Source: Hyphomicrobiales bacterium (GTDB lineage: Bacteria; Pseudomonadota; Alphaproteobacteria; Rhizobiales; Methyloligellaceae). From it: a DNA stretch of 39,814 nt. Location of the stretch: the NCBI GenBank assembly GCA_028280515.1, contig JANQLP010000102.1, positions 1-39,814 on the forward strand, in the 5' to 3' direction. A model generated the notes under the pieces. That model was not told the origin of the DNA. It did no database searches and saw only the letters and a program-made list of their open reading frames with translations. The position numbers were made by a program, and so were the translations under genes. This document shows positions 9,543 to 17,621 of this stretch, one piece after another. Numbering within the stretch: the first letter of the stretch is position 1; each line of letters starts with the position of its first letter.

Positions 9543-9644
9543 TGCAACCTCTCGTCGGGGGACGCATGCCGCAGTGATGATTCGGTTCACGACACATAAC
9601 GAAAATGAGACAAACGGTCGGGCTTTGTTAACCACCCGGAGCCT

Positions 9645-10994
9645 ATGGTAATGAAGCAGCGCGTTGTTTTGCTGCCCGGAAGGGGTCCGGAAGTGAGGAC
9701 AGTAGAAGTGCCGGTCAAGGTTTTGCGTACGACCAGGAAATCAATCACACACATCGCAGTTGGCGCCACTCTCATCACCGCACTCACGGTGACGAGCGGA
9801 GCGTGGGCCGACGTGGGCTCGGAACGGTGGGGCCGGAGCTGGAGCAATCATGATCGGTTGTACGGATCTTACGATCGCTCGCTTACACGCTCCTGGGAAG
9901 CACAACTTCCCGTCGGTCACCCGACGCTGTCGAAATCCAACCTTGCGCCGCTCTCTGCGGCGATCAAGCAGTACCAGGCAATCGTCGCCAGTGGCGGGTG
10001 GCAGCCGATCCCGATGCTCCGTCTGAAACAGGGCACACGTCATCGCGCAGTGGTTCTTCTGCGCCGGCGTCTTGAACTGACCCGCGATCTGCCGCCGTCC
10101 GGTCGACAGTCGGCGCGGTATGACCATCGTGTGAGCGAAGGGGTCAGGCGGTTTCAGGCGCGCCACGGGCTGAAGGCAACCGGCGTCCTCGACAAGTCCA
10201 CGATTCTCGCGCTGAACGTGCCAGCAAAGGCACGGTTGCAGCAGCTCAAGACCAATCTTGCCCGTCTGCGCAAGCACTCGCGCTCCGCCGCCAAGAAGTA
10301 TGTGGTCGTCAACATTCCCGCAGCCCAGATCGAGGCGGTGGAGAACGACCACGTGGTTTCACGGCATGCCGCGGTGGTCGGCAAGGTCGACCGTCAGACA
10401 CCGATCCTGCGCAGCCATATCCACCAGATCAATTTCAACCCGTACTGGAACATTCCGCAGAGCATCGTCCGCAAGGATCTGGTGCCGAAGGCACGCCTCT
10501 ACGCACATCGCGGCAAGGACATTCTCAGCGCATACCGGATCGACGCCTTCAAGGGCGCAAAGAAGCTCGACCCCCGCAGGATCAACTGGAACTCGCCGGC
10601 CGTTTACAGCTACCGGTACCGCCAAGAGCCATGGAAAGACAACTCGATGGGCTTTGTGAAAATCAACTTCCACAATGCCCACTCGGTCTACATGCACGAC
10701 ACACCGTCCAAGAGCCTGTTTGCGCGCAACTTCCGTGCCCACAGTTCGGGGTGCATTCGGGTCCAGAACGTCAAACAGCTCGTCGCCTGGCTGCTCCAGC
10801 CCAATGGCGGCTGGGATATAGGACAGGTCGCACAACTGGAACAGAACGGCGTGCGCAAGGATGTCTCACTCAAACGGCGGGTTCCGGTGTACTTCGTCTA
10901 CGTGACAGCGTGGGCCACGAAAAACGGCGTGGTGAACTTCCGCCGCGACATCTATGGCCGCGACCGGGTCGGCGCGACAGCTTCGGCATATTAA
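9645..10994 (+). CDS. ldtP: L,D-transpeptidase (YkuD domain) with peptidoglycan-binding domain
   Basis: A 449-residue exported enzyme that forms 3-3 crosslinks in peptidoglycan or attaches proteins to it. An N-terminal hydrophobic segment (HIAVGATLITALTVTSGAWA, about residues 36-55) looks like a signal or anchor. A PG_binding_1 domain follows (about 140-190: VRRFQARHGLKATGVLDKST). The YkuD catalytic domain (about 225-400) ends in the signature MHD...SSGCIRVQN, with the nucleophile Cys at 370. The layout is YcbB-like. Two starts are possible: ATG 9645, only 3 bases after GGAG, or ATG 9651, 9 bases after it; the latter has better spacing. ldtR just upstream is the probable regulator. Confidence 0.92.
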   Translation: MVMKQRVVLLPGRGPEVRTVEVPVKVLRTTRKSITHIAVGATLITALTVTSGAWADVGSERWGRSWSNHDRLYGSYDRSLTRSWEAQLPVGHPTLSKSNLAPLSAAIKQYQAIVASGGWQPIPMLRLKQGTRHRAVVLLRRRLELTRDLPPSGRQSARYDHRVSEGVRRFQARHGLKATGVLDKSTILALNVPAKARLQQLKTNLARLRKHSRSAAKKYVVVNIPAAQIEAVENDHVVSRHAAVVGKVDRQTPILRSHIHQINFNPYWNIPQSIVRKDLVPKARLYAHRGKDILSAYRIDAFKGAKKLDPRRINWNSPAVYSYRYRQEPWKDNSMGFVKINFHNAHSVYMHDTPSKSLFARNFRAHSSGCIRVQNVKQLVAWLLQPNGGWDIGQVAQLEQNGVRKDVSLKRRVPVYFVYVTAWATKNGVVNFRRDIYGRDRVGATASAY

Positions 10995-11035
10995 CTTAGA
11001 TCAATGCCAGGAACGTACTGCCGTGTGAAAATGCA

Positions 11036-11054
11036 ATCGCAATCTCGTTGCGAT
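11036..11054. promoter_or_regulatory. Inverted repeat upstream of hemA
   Basis: ATCGCAA, five bases, then TTGCGAT: a perfect 7-bp dyad 157 bases before the hemA ATG. It is shaped like an operator for a dimeric regulator. No protein can be assigned. Confidence 0.45.
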
Positions 11055-11062
11055 GGTGTTTC

Positions 11063-11076
11063 TCGCGGTGCCGCGA
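11063..11076. promoter_or_regulatory. Second inverted repeat upstream of hemA
   Basis: TCGCGG-TG-CCGCGA, a perfect 6-bp dyad eight bases after the previous one. It has no T-run, so it does not look like a terminator for the transpeptidase gene. Confidence 0.35.
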
Positions 11077-11113
11077 CGAAATGGCCGTTGGCGGGAAGGT
11101 GTATTTTTGGGAG

Positions 11114-11130
11114 ATTAGAACGGTTATAAT
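11114..11130. promoter_or_regulatory. Candidate iron-control (Irr/ICE-like) box overlapping a TATAAT
   Basis: ATTAGAA-CGG-TTATAAT resembles the rhizobial ICE consensus TTTAGAA-N3-TTCTAAA, matching 11 of 14 fixed positions. It also contains TATAAT (11125-11130), a perfect -10 box, although no good -35 is seen 17 bases upstream. Position is 81 bases before hemA. Irr control of haem genes is known in rhizobia; its use here is inference. Confidence 0.35.
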
Positions 11131-11210
11131 GTTCGCAGCCGGATCGCACGATAACAGCGCAGATGACCCGGCGGCAGGGAACAGGCGACCCCGGAGACCG
11201 AGTGATTGTC

Positions 11211-12422
11211 ATGGACTATAAAAAGACATTTGCTGACGCGTTGAAATCCATCAGGGAAGAAGGTCGATATCGCGAGTTTGCCGATATCAAGCGGCGTTGC
11301 GGCAAGTTCCCGAAAGCTGAACATTTCAGCGAAGACGGAACTCGTGACATCAAGGTCTGGTGCAGCAACGACTACCTCGGCATGGGGCAGAATGCCGGCG
11401 TCCGGGAGGCGATGCACGAAGCCATCGACAGCGCCGGCGCAGGCTCGGGCGGAACCCGCAACATTTCGGGCACCACCCACTACCATGTCGAACTCGAGCG
11501 CGAACTTGCCGATCTGCACGGCAAACAGGCCGCCCTGCTGTTCACATCCGGATATGTCGGGAACGATGCATCTATCAGCACGATTGTGCAGTTGCTCCCT
11601 GGCTGCGTCATCTTCTCGGACGAAAAGAACCACGCTTCGATGATCGCCGGCATCCGGCATGGCGGCGGCCCGAAGCATATCTGGCGCCATAACGATCTCG
11701 GGCATCTCGAAGAGTTGCTCAAGCAACACGACCCTGAGACGCCGAAACTCATTGCCTTCGAGTCGGTCTACTCGATGGACGGTCACATGGCGCCGATCGC
11801 CGAGATTTGCGACCTCGCCGACAAGTACAACGCAATGACCTATCTCGACGAAGTTCATGCGGTTGGTCTGTATGGACCGCGCGGCGGCGGCGTTGCCGAA
11901 CGCGACGGCGTCATGGACCGGATCGATGTCATCGAGGGAACGCTGGCCAAGGGCTTTGGCATCATGGGCGGCTACATCGCGGCAAGCGCCGACATCGTCG
12001 ACGCCATCCGTTCGTTCGCCCCGGGCTTCATCTTCACCACGTCACTGGCGCCGGCCATCGTGGCTGGCGCGCTGAAGAGCGTCAGGCACCTGAAGGTGAG
12101 CCAGATCGAACGCGAACGCCATCAGGAACGTGCGCGCACTCTCAAGCGCCGCTTGCGTGAAGCCGGACTTCCTGTGATGGAAAATCCGAGCCACATCGTG
12201 CCTGTCATGGTGGGCGATCCGGTTCTGTGCAAGGCCCTGACGGACGCGCTGATGGACCGTTTCAGCATCTACGTGCAGCCGATAAACTATCCAACCGTCC
12301 CGCGCGGAACAGAGCGCATCCGGCTGACGCCAGGACCGCTCCACTCCGACGCCGATATCGATCATCTCGTCGAAGCACTCAACGTGCTGTGGGGCGAGAT
12401 GGACCTGAGGCGTGCCGCGTAA
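11211..12422 (+). CDS. hemA: 5-aminolevulinate synthase
   Basis: A 403-residue PLP enzyme condensing glycine with succinyl-CoA to 5-aminolevulinate, the alphaproteobacterial C4 entry into haem (and, where present, chlorophyll and B12). Visible: N-terminal [14 protein letters not shown]; the glycine-rich [19 protein letters not shown] (about 83-101); the family aspartate in [17 protein letters not shown]; and the cofactor lysine K247 in [14 protein letters not shown]. Length is normal. The ATG at 11211 fits the family N-terminus MDYKKTF; a GTG at 11202, closer to the GGAGA at 11193-11197, would add three residues and is also plausible. The upstream gap of 216 bases carries three dyad sites. 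Its glycine substrate is supplied by GlyA, encoded a few genes on. Confidence 0.97.
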   Translation: MDYKKTFADALKSIREEGRYREFADIKRRCGKFPKAEHFSEDGTRDIKVWCSNDYLGMGQNAGVREAMHEAIDSAGAGSGGTRNISGTTHYHVELERELADLHGKQAALLFTSGYVGNDASISTIVQLLPGCVIFSDEKNHASMIAGIRHGGGPKHIWRHNDLGHLEELLKQHDPETPKLIAFESVYSMDGHMAPIAEICDLADKYNAMTYLDEVHAVGLYGPRGGGVAERDGVMDRIDVIEGTLAKGFGIMGGYIAASADIVDAIRSFAPGFIFTTSLAPAIVAGALKSVRHLKVSQIERERHQERARTLKRRLREAGLPVMENPSHIVPVMVGDPVLCKALTDALMDRFSIYVQPINYPTVPRGTERIRLTPGPLHSDADIDHLVEALNVLWGEMDLRRAA

Positions 12423-12729
12423 GGGCGGCGACAACCAAAGCGCTGGTTCGGACCGGGTCACCGGTCCGAACGGCGAGATTTACATCGAGTACAAGCAGCT
12501 CGGCCAGGCGATGAAGGTGATCGCCGTCGATGCGGCCACGGGTGTCGAGGTCACGATCATGGGCCCGGCCAGTGCCGCGCAGACGGACCTCCAGCGCGTG
12601 GCCGTGCGCAAGTTGCAGGCGCAACTTGAAAAGGATGCGGGCGAGGGCGGACCCGGTGCTGCGGACTCCGATGCTGCTGATGATCCCGACAACGGCGGGA
12701 CGTCCGGCTCCAAGGGCTGGATCGCCTAG
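12412..12729 (+). CDS. DUF6898 family small protein
   Basis: A 105-residue cytosolic protein that overlaps the end of hemA by 11 bases and starts with GTG, suggesting translational coupling. The core [20 protein letters not shown], then [20 protein letters not shown] and [13 protein letters not shown] (about residues 22-81), matches the DUF6898 family of alphaproteobacteria. The sharply acidic, Gly/Ala-rich tail (82-105) looks disordered. Function is unknown. Related genes commonly follow hemA in Hyphomicrobiales, so a link with tetrapyrrole synthesis is possible but only by context. The stop codon TAG is the first triplet of a large palindromic element, which may end the transcript. Confidence 0.8.
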   Translation: MPRKGGDNQSAGSDRVTGPNGEIYIEYKQLGQAMKVIAVDAATGVEVTIMGPASAAQTDLQRVAVRKLQAQLEKDAGEGGPGAADSDAADDPDNGGTSGSKGWIA

Positions 12730-12788
12730 AGCAAAATCCGATTAGGTTGACTCACCCTGTTTCAACCTAATCGGATAAATTTGCTCTA
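12727..12788. repeat. Palindromic intergenic element A
   Basis: A long near-perfect palindrome: TAGAGCAAA plus ATCCGATTAGGTTGA (12727-12750), an 11-base loop, then TCAACCTAATCGGAT (12762-12776), three extra A, and TTTGCTCTA (12780-12788). The DUF6898 stop codon forms its left end. It could fold into a stable RNA hairpin on either strand and serve as a two-way terminator. It resembles the dispersed palindromes of rhizobial genomes, but its copy number cannot be seen here. Confidence 0.8.
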
Positions 12789-12800
12789 TATCTTATAGTG

Positions 12801-12866
12801 CTAGAGCATCTTTATGCGTTCGGATTTCGCGACGAAACGCGTCAATCTGAACGCATGATGCTCTAG
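12801..12866. repeat. Palindromic intergenic element B
   Basis: A second palindrome 12 bases after element A: CTAGAGCATC (12801-12810), TTT, ATGCGTTCGGATT (12814-12826), a 17-base loop, AATCTGAACGCAT (12844-12856; one G-T pair) and GATGCTCTAG (12857-12866). Its ends TAGAGCA/TGCTCTA are the same as those of element A though the cores differ. It ends 6 bases before the stop of the convergent CoA-transferase subunit gene. Confidence 0.8.
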
Positions 12867-12871
12867 AGGCT

Positions 12872-13609
12872 TTAGGCCGTGCCGAACATGCGTGATGCGA
12901 ATTCCGGATAGAGTTCGCGTATCTCCTCGCCCACGGGGCCACGGATCAGTTCGATCCATTCCCGGCTGGGCATCTCCGTCTCCGGGGTTTCGCCGCCATC
13001 CGGGATATCGAAGTCGAACCCGGTCTCCTGTTCGATTTCCTGAACGGTATGCCCGGGGTGGACGCTTTTCAGCCGGAAGCGTTCGGCGTCCCTGTCGAAA
13101 TCGAACACACAGCGACCCGTTACCAGGGCATGAGGCCCGCCGGGACGATAGACGTTCGGCGCGGAGACACCCGGCGCGCTGACGAAGTCGACCTTCGGCA
13201 CCAGAGCGCGCGGCGAGTGGTCCTGCCGGAACAGGATTACGCGCGGCACGACGAAATAGAGATAGGCGGACCCGAACGACCCCGGAAAGCGCGCCTTTGG
13301 TTTGTCCGGATCGCCGATGGAGACGAGATTGATGTTCGCCTGGCCGTCGATCTGCGCCCCGCCCAAAAAGAACGCGTCGATCCGGCCCTGTGCCGCGCAA
13401 TCGAACAGTTCCCGCGCACCGTCGGTGAAAGTCGGGTTGGAGACGCGCCCAAGCAGCGATACCCGCAACGCACCACCGGTGAGCCGGCGCGCAAGGAGCG
13501 CCGCCGACCCCGGCACCGGCGATGCCGCACCGACCGCGACATGCGACAGCCCGGACAGCATCCGGGCAATGGCCGCGATCATCACCTCTTCGGTGCGGAT
13601 TTCGCTCAT
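12872..13609 (-). CDS. CoA-transferase family protein, beta subunit (GctB/IpdB-like)
   Basis: A 245-residue small subunit of a class I CoA-transferase-like enzyme (CoA_trans fold). Fold marks: N-terminal 'EVMIAAIARML', the glycine-rich VAVGAASPVPGSAALLARRL (about 25-44), DAFFLGGAQIDGQANIN (about 78-94), and the C-terminal VHPGHTVQEIEQETGFDFDI (about 183-202), shared with glutaconate CoA-transferase and IpdB. The region where typical beta subunits carry the catalytic Glu (S-E-N-G or E-S-G after the first strand pair) reads LLGRVSNPTF with no Glu. That recalls the IpdAB-like ring-opening hydrolase group rather than true transferases. It overlaps the alpha gene by four bases (ATGA). The substrate is unknown. 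Confidence 0.85.
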   Translation of the reverse strand: MSEIRTEEVMIAAIARMLSGLSHVAVGAASPVPGSAALLARRLTGGALRVSLLGRVSNPTFTDGARELFDCAAQGRIDAFFLGGAQIDGQANINLVSIGDPDKPKARFPGSFGSAYLYFVVPRVILFRQDHSPRALVPKVDFVSAPGVSAPNVYRPGGPHALVTGRCVFDFDRDAERFRLKSVHPGHTVQEIEQETGFDFDIPDGGETPETEMPSREWIELIRGPVGEEIRELYPEFASRMFGTA

Positions 13610-14427
13610 TCGGCAGCCGCCTTGCCGAACACCCAGCGATCCGTATAGGCGTCGAAACCCTGCTGGGTCTTGGCCATCTGCGCATACTGAGCCAAGTGTG
13701 CCGCGTCGCGTTCATAGAGATTTGGCACACCGAGCGGCCAGGCACCGCGTTCCGCCCGCGCTATGGCCGTGACATACAGCCCCGGAATTGTGCCCGGCGC
13801 CGTTTCCGGATCGTCCAGCAGATCATGCTCGACGATTTCCTCGGCCGTCGCATAGGCATTTGCCGAGGCATGCGCCATCACCATGAGTTCGCGCCGCAAC
13901 CCGATCCATACATTGCCGTTCCGGTCCGCCTTGGCGGCATGGAACAGGGTCACGTCCGGTCGGATCGCCGGCAGATAGACGATCGGATCGTCGTCGGCGA
14001 ACGGGTTCTCGCCGAGAAGCCAGTCCTCGCGCCGGGCGAGGATATCCGTGCCGATAAGGCCGCGCAGCGGCATGAACGGGATCCCCTTCTCGCTCGCCTG
14101 CAAGGCGGCGTGAATAGCTGGACAGGTCGTATCCCGCATCTTGATCCTCTGCTGCTTGATGGCTTCGGTAAAGCGCGGGGCCAGTCCCTGTTCGCCGAGC
14201 GTCACCGCCGCTGTCTCGACCTCTGCGACACACCCGGACCCGATGAGTAGCTCCGCCTGTATGCCGAACTGCGGTACGCCGAGCAGACGAAGGTCCCTGG
14301 CACCCCGGCGCACAAGCGCGCGAATCGTCTCCATCGAGCACGGCGCATATTCAGGGGGCAGGGCGAGCAGCGCGCCGTCCGGAATACGGGCGGCTATTTC
14401 TTCGGCGGATGTAAGGACTTGGGTCAT
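13606..14427 (-). CDS. CoA-transferase family protein, alpha subunit (GctA/IpdA-like)
   Basis: A 273-residue large subunit partnering the gene at 12872-13609. The N-terminal 'IPDGALLALPPEYAPCSMETIRALV' stands where ordinary alpha subunits have a glycine-rich CoA loop. The middle has VETAAVTLGEQGLAPRFTEA (about 70-89) and AIHAALQASEKGIPFMPLRG (about 107-126), both characteristic of the GctA/IpdA family; then DVTLFHAAKADRNGNVWIG, the usual 'H...AD..GN' strand. Members act in CoA-ester chemistry such as glutaconate activation or steroid-ring cleavage; which applies here is not known. It starts at ATG 14427, divergent from glyA across 166 bases. The two subunits are surely co-transcribed and translationally coupled. 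Confidence 0.86.
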   Translation of the reverse strand: MTQVLTSAEEIAARIPDGALLALPPEYAPCSMETIRALVRRGARDLRLLGVPQFGIQAELLIGSGCVAEVETAAVTLGEQGLAPRFTEAIKQQRIKMRDTTCPAIHAALQASEKGIPFMPLRGLIGTDILARREDWLLGENPFADDDPIVYLPAIRPDVTLFHAAKADRNGNVWIGLRRELMVMAHASANAYATAEEIVEHDLLDDPETAPGTIPGLYVTAIARAERGAWPLGVPNLYERDAAHLAQYAQMAKTQQGFDAYTDRWVFGKAAAE

Positions 14428-14534
14428 GGGCTACGCATTATTTCTCGGGTTAACAAGCGAGGCAACCGGAACCGTCAAACTGTTGTTGGGAAACGGTCGC
14501 CATTGCTTGGAGTCGGTCAACAACTTGTGGTAAG

Positions 14535-14565
14535 TGGCTCGCGGAGTGCGAGCACGCTCCGCCAC
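14535..14565 (+). promoter_or_regulatory. Candidate leader hairpin before glyA
   Basis: GCGGAG (14541-14546) pairs with CTCCGC (14557-14562), with GTG (14535-14537) and CAC (14563-14565) extending the stem across a 4-base bulge. It is followed by CTGTCTTTT and then the AAGGAA ribosome site of glyA. It could be a weak terminator or attenuator. No known glycine, folate or SAM riboswitch pattern was recognised. Confidence 0.3.
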
Positions 14566-14593
14566 GCTGTCTTTTACGACAAGGAACTTAACA

Positions 14594-15916
14594 ATGTCAG
14601 TTGCCGATGCTGCAGAATATGAGGGACGTGTACCGGGATTCTTCCTGCGGTCTGTTGCCGAAAGCGATCCGGAAATCTGGGATGCGATCGAAGGCGAACT
14701 GGGTCGTCAGCAGAACGAAATCGAGCTGATTGCGTCCGAGAACATCGTTTCACGGGCGGTTCTCGAGGCCGCCGGATCGGTCATGACGAACAAGTACGCG
14801 GAAGGCTATCCGGGCCGCCGCTACTATGGCGGCTGCGAGTATGTTGACGTTGCGGAACGGCTCGCCATCGATAGGGCGACGCGCCTGTTCGATTGCGGAT
14901 TTGCAAATGTGCAGGCCAATTCCGGCTCACAAGCGAATCAGGGCACGTTCATGGCGCTTGCAAAACCCGGCGACACGATCCTCGGACTCAGCCTCGCCGC
15001 CGGCGGTCACCTGACACATGGCGCGCCCCCCAACCAGTCCGGCAAGTGGTTCAACGCGGTTCAGTACGGCGTGCGCCGCGACGATGATCTGATCGACTTT
15101 GATGAGGTCGGGAAGCTGGCACAGGAGCACAAGCCGAAGATCATTATTGCCGGCGGGTCCGCGTATCCGCGCATCATCGACTTCGCCCGCTTCCGCGAGA
15201 TCGCGGATGGTGTCGGCGCATACTTCATGGTCGACATGGCGCATTTCGCCGGCCTCGTTGCCGCAGGCGTCCATCCAAGCCCGTTCCCGCATGCGCATGT
15301 CGCCACGTCGACGACGCACAAGACGTTGCGCGGGCCACGCGGCGGCCTGATCCTCACCAATGAGGAGGAGTTGGCGAAGAAGATCAATTCGGCAATCTTC
15401 CCCGGCATTCAGGGCGGCCCGTTCATGCACATCATCGCGGCCAAGGCGGTCGCGTTCCACGAGGCCCTGCAACCGTCCTTCAAGATCTACGCGAAGCAGG
15501 TCGTGGACAATGCGCGCGCGCTCGGAACCGAGCTTCAGGAGGGCGGCCTCGATCTGGTCTCCGGCGGGACCGACACGCATGTCTTGCTCGTCGACCTCCG
15601 TCCCAAGAAGCTGACCGGGCGGGACGTGGAAGCGGCGCTCGGCCGCGCCAACATAACCTGCAACAAGAACGGCGTGCCGTTCGACCCGGAGAAACCGATG
15701 GTCACGTCGGGCATTCGCCTCGGCACGCCGGCGGGTACGACACGCGGGTTCGGCATCGGCGAGTTCCAGGCGGTCGGCAAGATGATCATCGACGTTCTGG
15801 ACGGGCTGGGTGCAAACGGTCCCGACGGCAACGCAGATGTCGAGGCCGCCGTGCAGGAACAGGCAATCGATCTGTGCGGCCGGTTTCCGATCTATCCGAC
15901 AGGAGTGGGCGCTTAG
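14594..15916 (+). CDS. glyA: Serine hydroxymethyltransferase
   Basis: A 440-residue PLP enzyme converting serine and tetrahydrofolate to glycine and methylene-tetrahydrofolate, the main source of one-carbon units. Clear marks: [20 protein letters not shown] (about 37-56), [21 protein letters not shown] (about 60-80), the aspartate in [16 protein letters not shown], and the cofactor lysine K243 in [12 protein letters not shown]. Length is normal for the bacterial enzyme. The ATG at 14594 sits 7 bases after AAGGAA; a longer frame from 14534 has no family support. It heads the glyA-nrdR-rib gene run, and nrdR begins 49 bases later. Glycine made here feeds the HemA encoded upstream. Confidence 0.97.
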   Translation: MSVADAAEYEGRVPGFFLRSVAESDPEIWDAIEGELGRQQNEIELIASENIVSRAVLEAAGSVMTNKYAEGYPGRRYYGGCEYVDVAERLAIDRATRLFDCGFANVQANSGSQANQGTFMALAKPGDTILGLSLAAGGHLTHGAPPNQSGKWFNAVQYGVRRDDDLIDFDEVGKLAQEHKPKIIIAGGSAYPRIIDFARFREIADGVGAYFMVDMAHFAGLVAAGVHPSPFPHAHVATSTTHKTLRGPRGGLILTNEEELAKKINSAIFPGIQGGPFMHIIAAKAVAFHEALQPSFKIYAKQVVDNARALGTELQEGGLDLVSGGTDTHVLLVDLRPKKLTGRDVEAALGRANITCNKNGVPFDPEKPMVTSGIRLGTPAGTTRGFGIGEFQAVGKMIIDVLDGLGANGPDGNADVEAAVQEQAIDLCGRFPIYPTGVGA

Positions 15917-15965
15917 GGAATAGCGTTTCGCGTCCGTCGGCCCGACGGATCAGGGAGGCAGCAAC

Positions 15966-16457
15966 ATGCGGTGTCCATACTGCGGCAGCACCAACACACA
16001 GGTGAAGGATTCGCGCCCCTCCGAGGACCATACGGCGATCCGCCGCCGCCGCGTCTGCGCAGATTGCAGCGGCCGCTTCACGACCTTTGAGCGTGTGCAG
16101 TTGCGCGAACTGACGGTGGTCAAGAAAAGCGGCCGTCGCGCGCCGTTCGACCGCGACAAGCTGATGCGCTCCATTCAGATTGCGCTGCGCAAGCGTTCGG
16201 TCGATCCCGAGCGCGTGGAACGCATGGTCAGCGGCATCGTCCGGCGTCTGGAAAACATGGGCGACGGTGACATCAAGTCGCAAACCATCGGGCGGCTCGT
16301 CATGGAGGGTCTGAAGGGCCTTGATGACGTCGCGTATGTGCGATTTGCGTCGGTCTACAAGAATTTCCGCGAGGCCCGCGACTTCGAGGCGCTGCTCGGA
16401 GAACTTGCCGGCGAAGACGAGCCGGAAGACGTCATGCCCGATACGCATGACGATTGA
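15966..16457 (+). CDS. nrdR: Transcriptional repressor NrdR
   Basis: A 163-residue zinc-ribbon/ATP-cone repressor that senses ATP/dATP and controls ribonucleotide reductase genes. The zinc ribbon is MRCPYCGS (C3, C6) and [13 protein letters not shown] (about 31-43). The ATP-cone runs about 47-137 with [20 protein letters not shown] and [13 protein letters not shown]. The acidic C-terminal tail is variable in the family. The ATG at 15966 has GGGAGG about 10 bases upstream. It lies between glyA and ribD, a conserved order in alphaproteobacteria. No NrdR box was found within the window, which is expected because its targets lie elsewhere. Confidence 0.97.
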   Translation: MRCPYCGSTNTQVKDSRPSEDHTAIRRRRVCADCSGRFTTFERVQLRELTVVKKSGRRAPFDRDKLMRSIQIALRKRSVDPERVERMVSGIVRRLENMGDGDIKSQTIGRLVMEGLKGLDDVAYVRFASVYKNFREARDFEALLGELAGEDEPEDVMPDTHDD

Positions 16458-16493
16458 CCGGTTCCCGTCTCGCCCCTTCAAGGGCGCGTAACA

Positions 16494-17615
16494 ATGCCCG
16501 AACACGATACGGCCTATATGCGTACGGCTTTTGCGTTTGCCCGCCGCGCACTTGGGCGGGCCTGGCCTAACCCGGCCGTCGGTGCCGTCATCGTCAAATC
16601 CGATAGCTCCGGGGACGAGGTGATCGCCTGCGCCCATACGATGCGTAACGGACGCCCGCATGCGGAGCAGGTCGCGCTGGCACAGGCTGGGGAGAAGGCG
16701 CGGGGCACAACGCTGTATGTCACCCTCGAACCGTGTGCCCATCATGGCAAGACCCCGCCGTGTGCCGACGCGATTATTGCGGCTGGTATATCCCGCGTGG
16801 TCGTATCGGTGCACGATCCGGACCCGCGCGTTGCAGGCGTGGGCATCACCCGGCTCCGCAACGCCGGTTTGCGCGTTGATGAGGACGTTCTGGAGCAAGA
16901 AGGCGCCGATATTGCCCGCGGACATATCCTTCGCGTGACCGCCAACCGCCCGCTTGTGCAGCTCAAGCTCGCCGTCGGTTCGGACGGTCTCAGTCCCCGC
17001 GGCCGTGACGGTACACCAGTGTGGGCCACGGGCGAGAGCGCGCGTGCCCATGGCCACCTGTTGCGCGCACGCGCCGATGCGATCCTGGTGGGTCACGGCA
17101 CAGTGTCGGCGGACGATCCTTCGCTCACGTGCCGCCTGCCGGGTATGGCTGAGGACTCCCCCGTGCGGGTCGTCCTTTCCAGCACGCTGGACATCCCCAC
17201 GTCGGCAAGCATGCTTTCCGACCTCGATACCGCACCGGTCTGGGTCGTCGGATCGCATAATGCGAAGTCGGAACGCGAGGACGCATTGAGGGTAGCCGGT
17301 GCGGACGTGCTGCGCGCGCCGGAGAATGATAGCCTTGGCCTCGACATCGAGGCCGTATTGTCTGCACTTGCGGAGCGCGGCATCACGCGTCTGCTCGTCG
17401 AAGGCGGACCGAAGGTCGCATCGAGCTTCTGGAAAGCCGGGCTCGTGGACGAGATCTACGTTTACAAGGGGCCTGAACCGGCAGGCAGCGACGGCATAGC
17501 TGCCCTTGCGACGGACGGCCTGTCCGTGATTGAACACGCGCCGGGTTTCGTGAGAGAAGACACCCGCGCTCTCCGGCGTGATACGCTCGACATTTACCGC
17601 CGCAAGGACAGATAA
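16494..17615 (+). CDS. ribD: Bifunctional diaminohydroxyphosphoribosylaminopyrimidine deaminase / reductase
   Basis: A 373-residue enzyme for the second and third steps of riboflavin synthesis. The N-terminal zinc deaminase domain (about 1-145) has the proton-shuttle motif GRPHAEQVAL and the zinc cysteines in PCAHHGKTPPCADAI. The C-terminal NADPH-dependent reductase (about 150-370) shows RPLVQLKLAVGSDG, RADAILVGHGTVSADDPSLT and LLVEGGPKVASSF. Length is normal for RibD. ribE follows after six bases, so the two are in one transcript. The ATG at 16494 is preferred; the nearest ribosome-site-like stretch upstream is weak. Confidence 0.96.
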   Translation: MPEHDTAYMRTAFAFARRALGRAWPNPAVGAVIVKSDSSGDEVIACAHTMRNGRPHAEQVALAQAGEKARGTTLYVTLEPCAHHGKTPPCADAIIAAGISRVVVSVHDPDPRVAGVGITRLRNAGLRVDEDVLEQEGADIARGHILRVTANRPLVQLKLAVGSDGLSPRGRDGTPVWATGESARAHGHLLRARADAILVGHGTVSADDPSLTCRLPGMAEDSPVRVVLSSTLDIPTSASMLSDLDTAPVWVVGSHNAKSEREDALRVAGADVLRAPENDSLGLDIEAVLSALAERGITRLLVEGGPKVASSFWKAGLVDEIYVYKGPEPAGSDGIAALATDGLSVIEHAPGFVREDTRALRRDTLDIYRRKDR

Positions 17616-17621
17616 GCCTCG

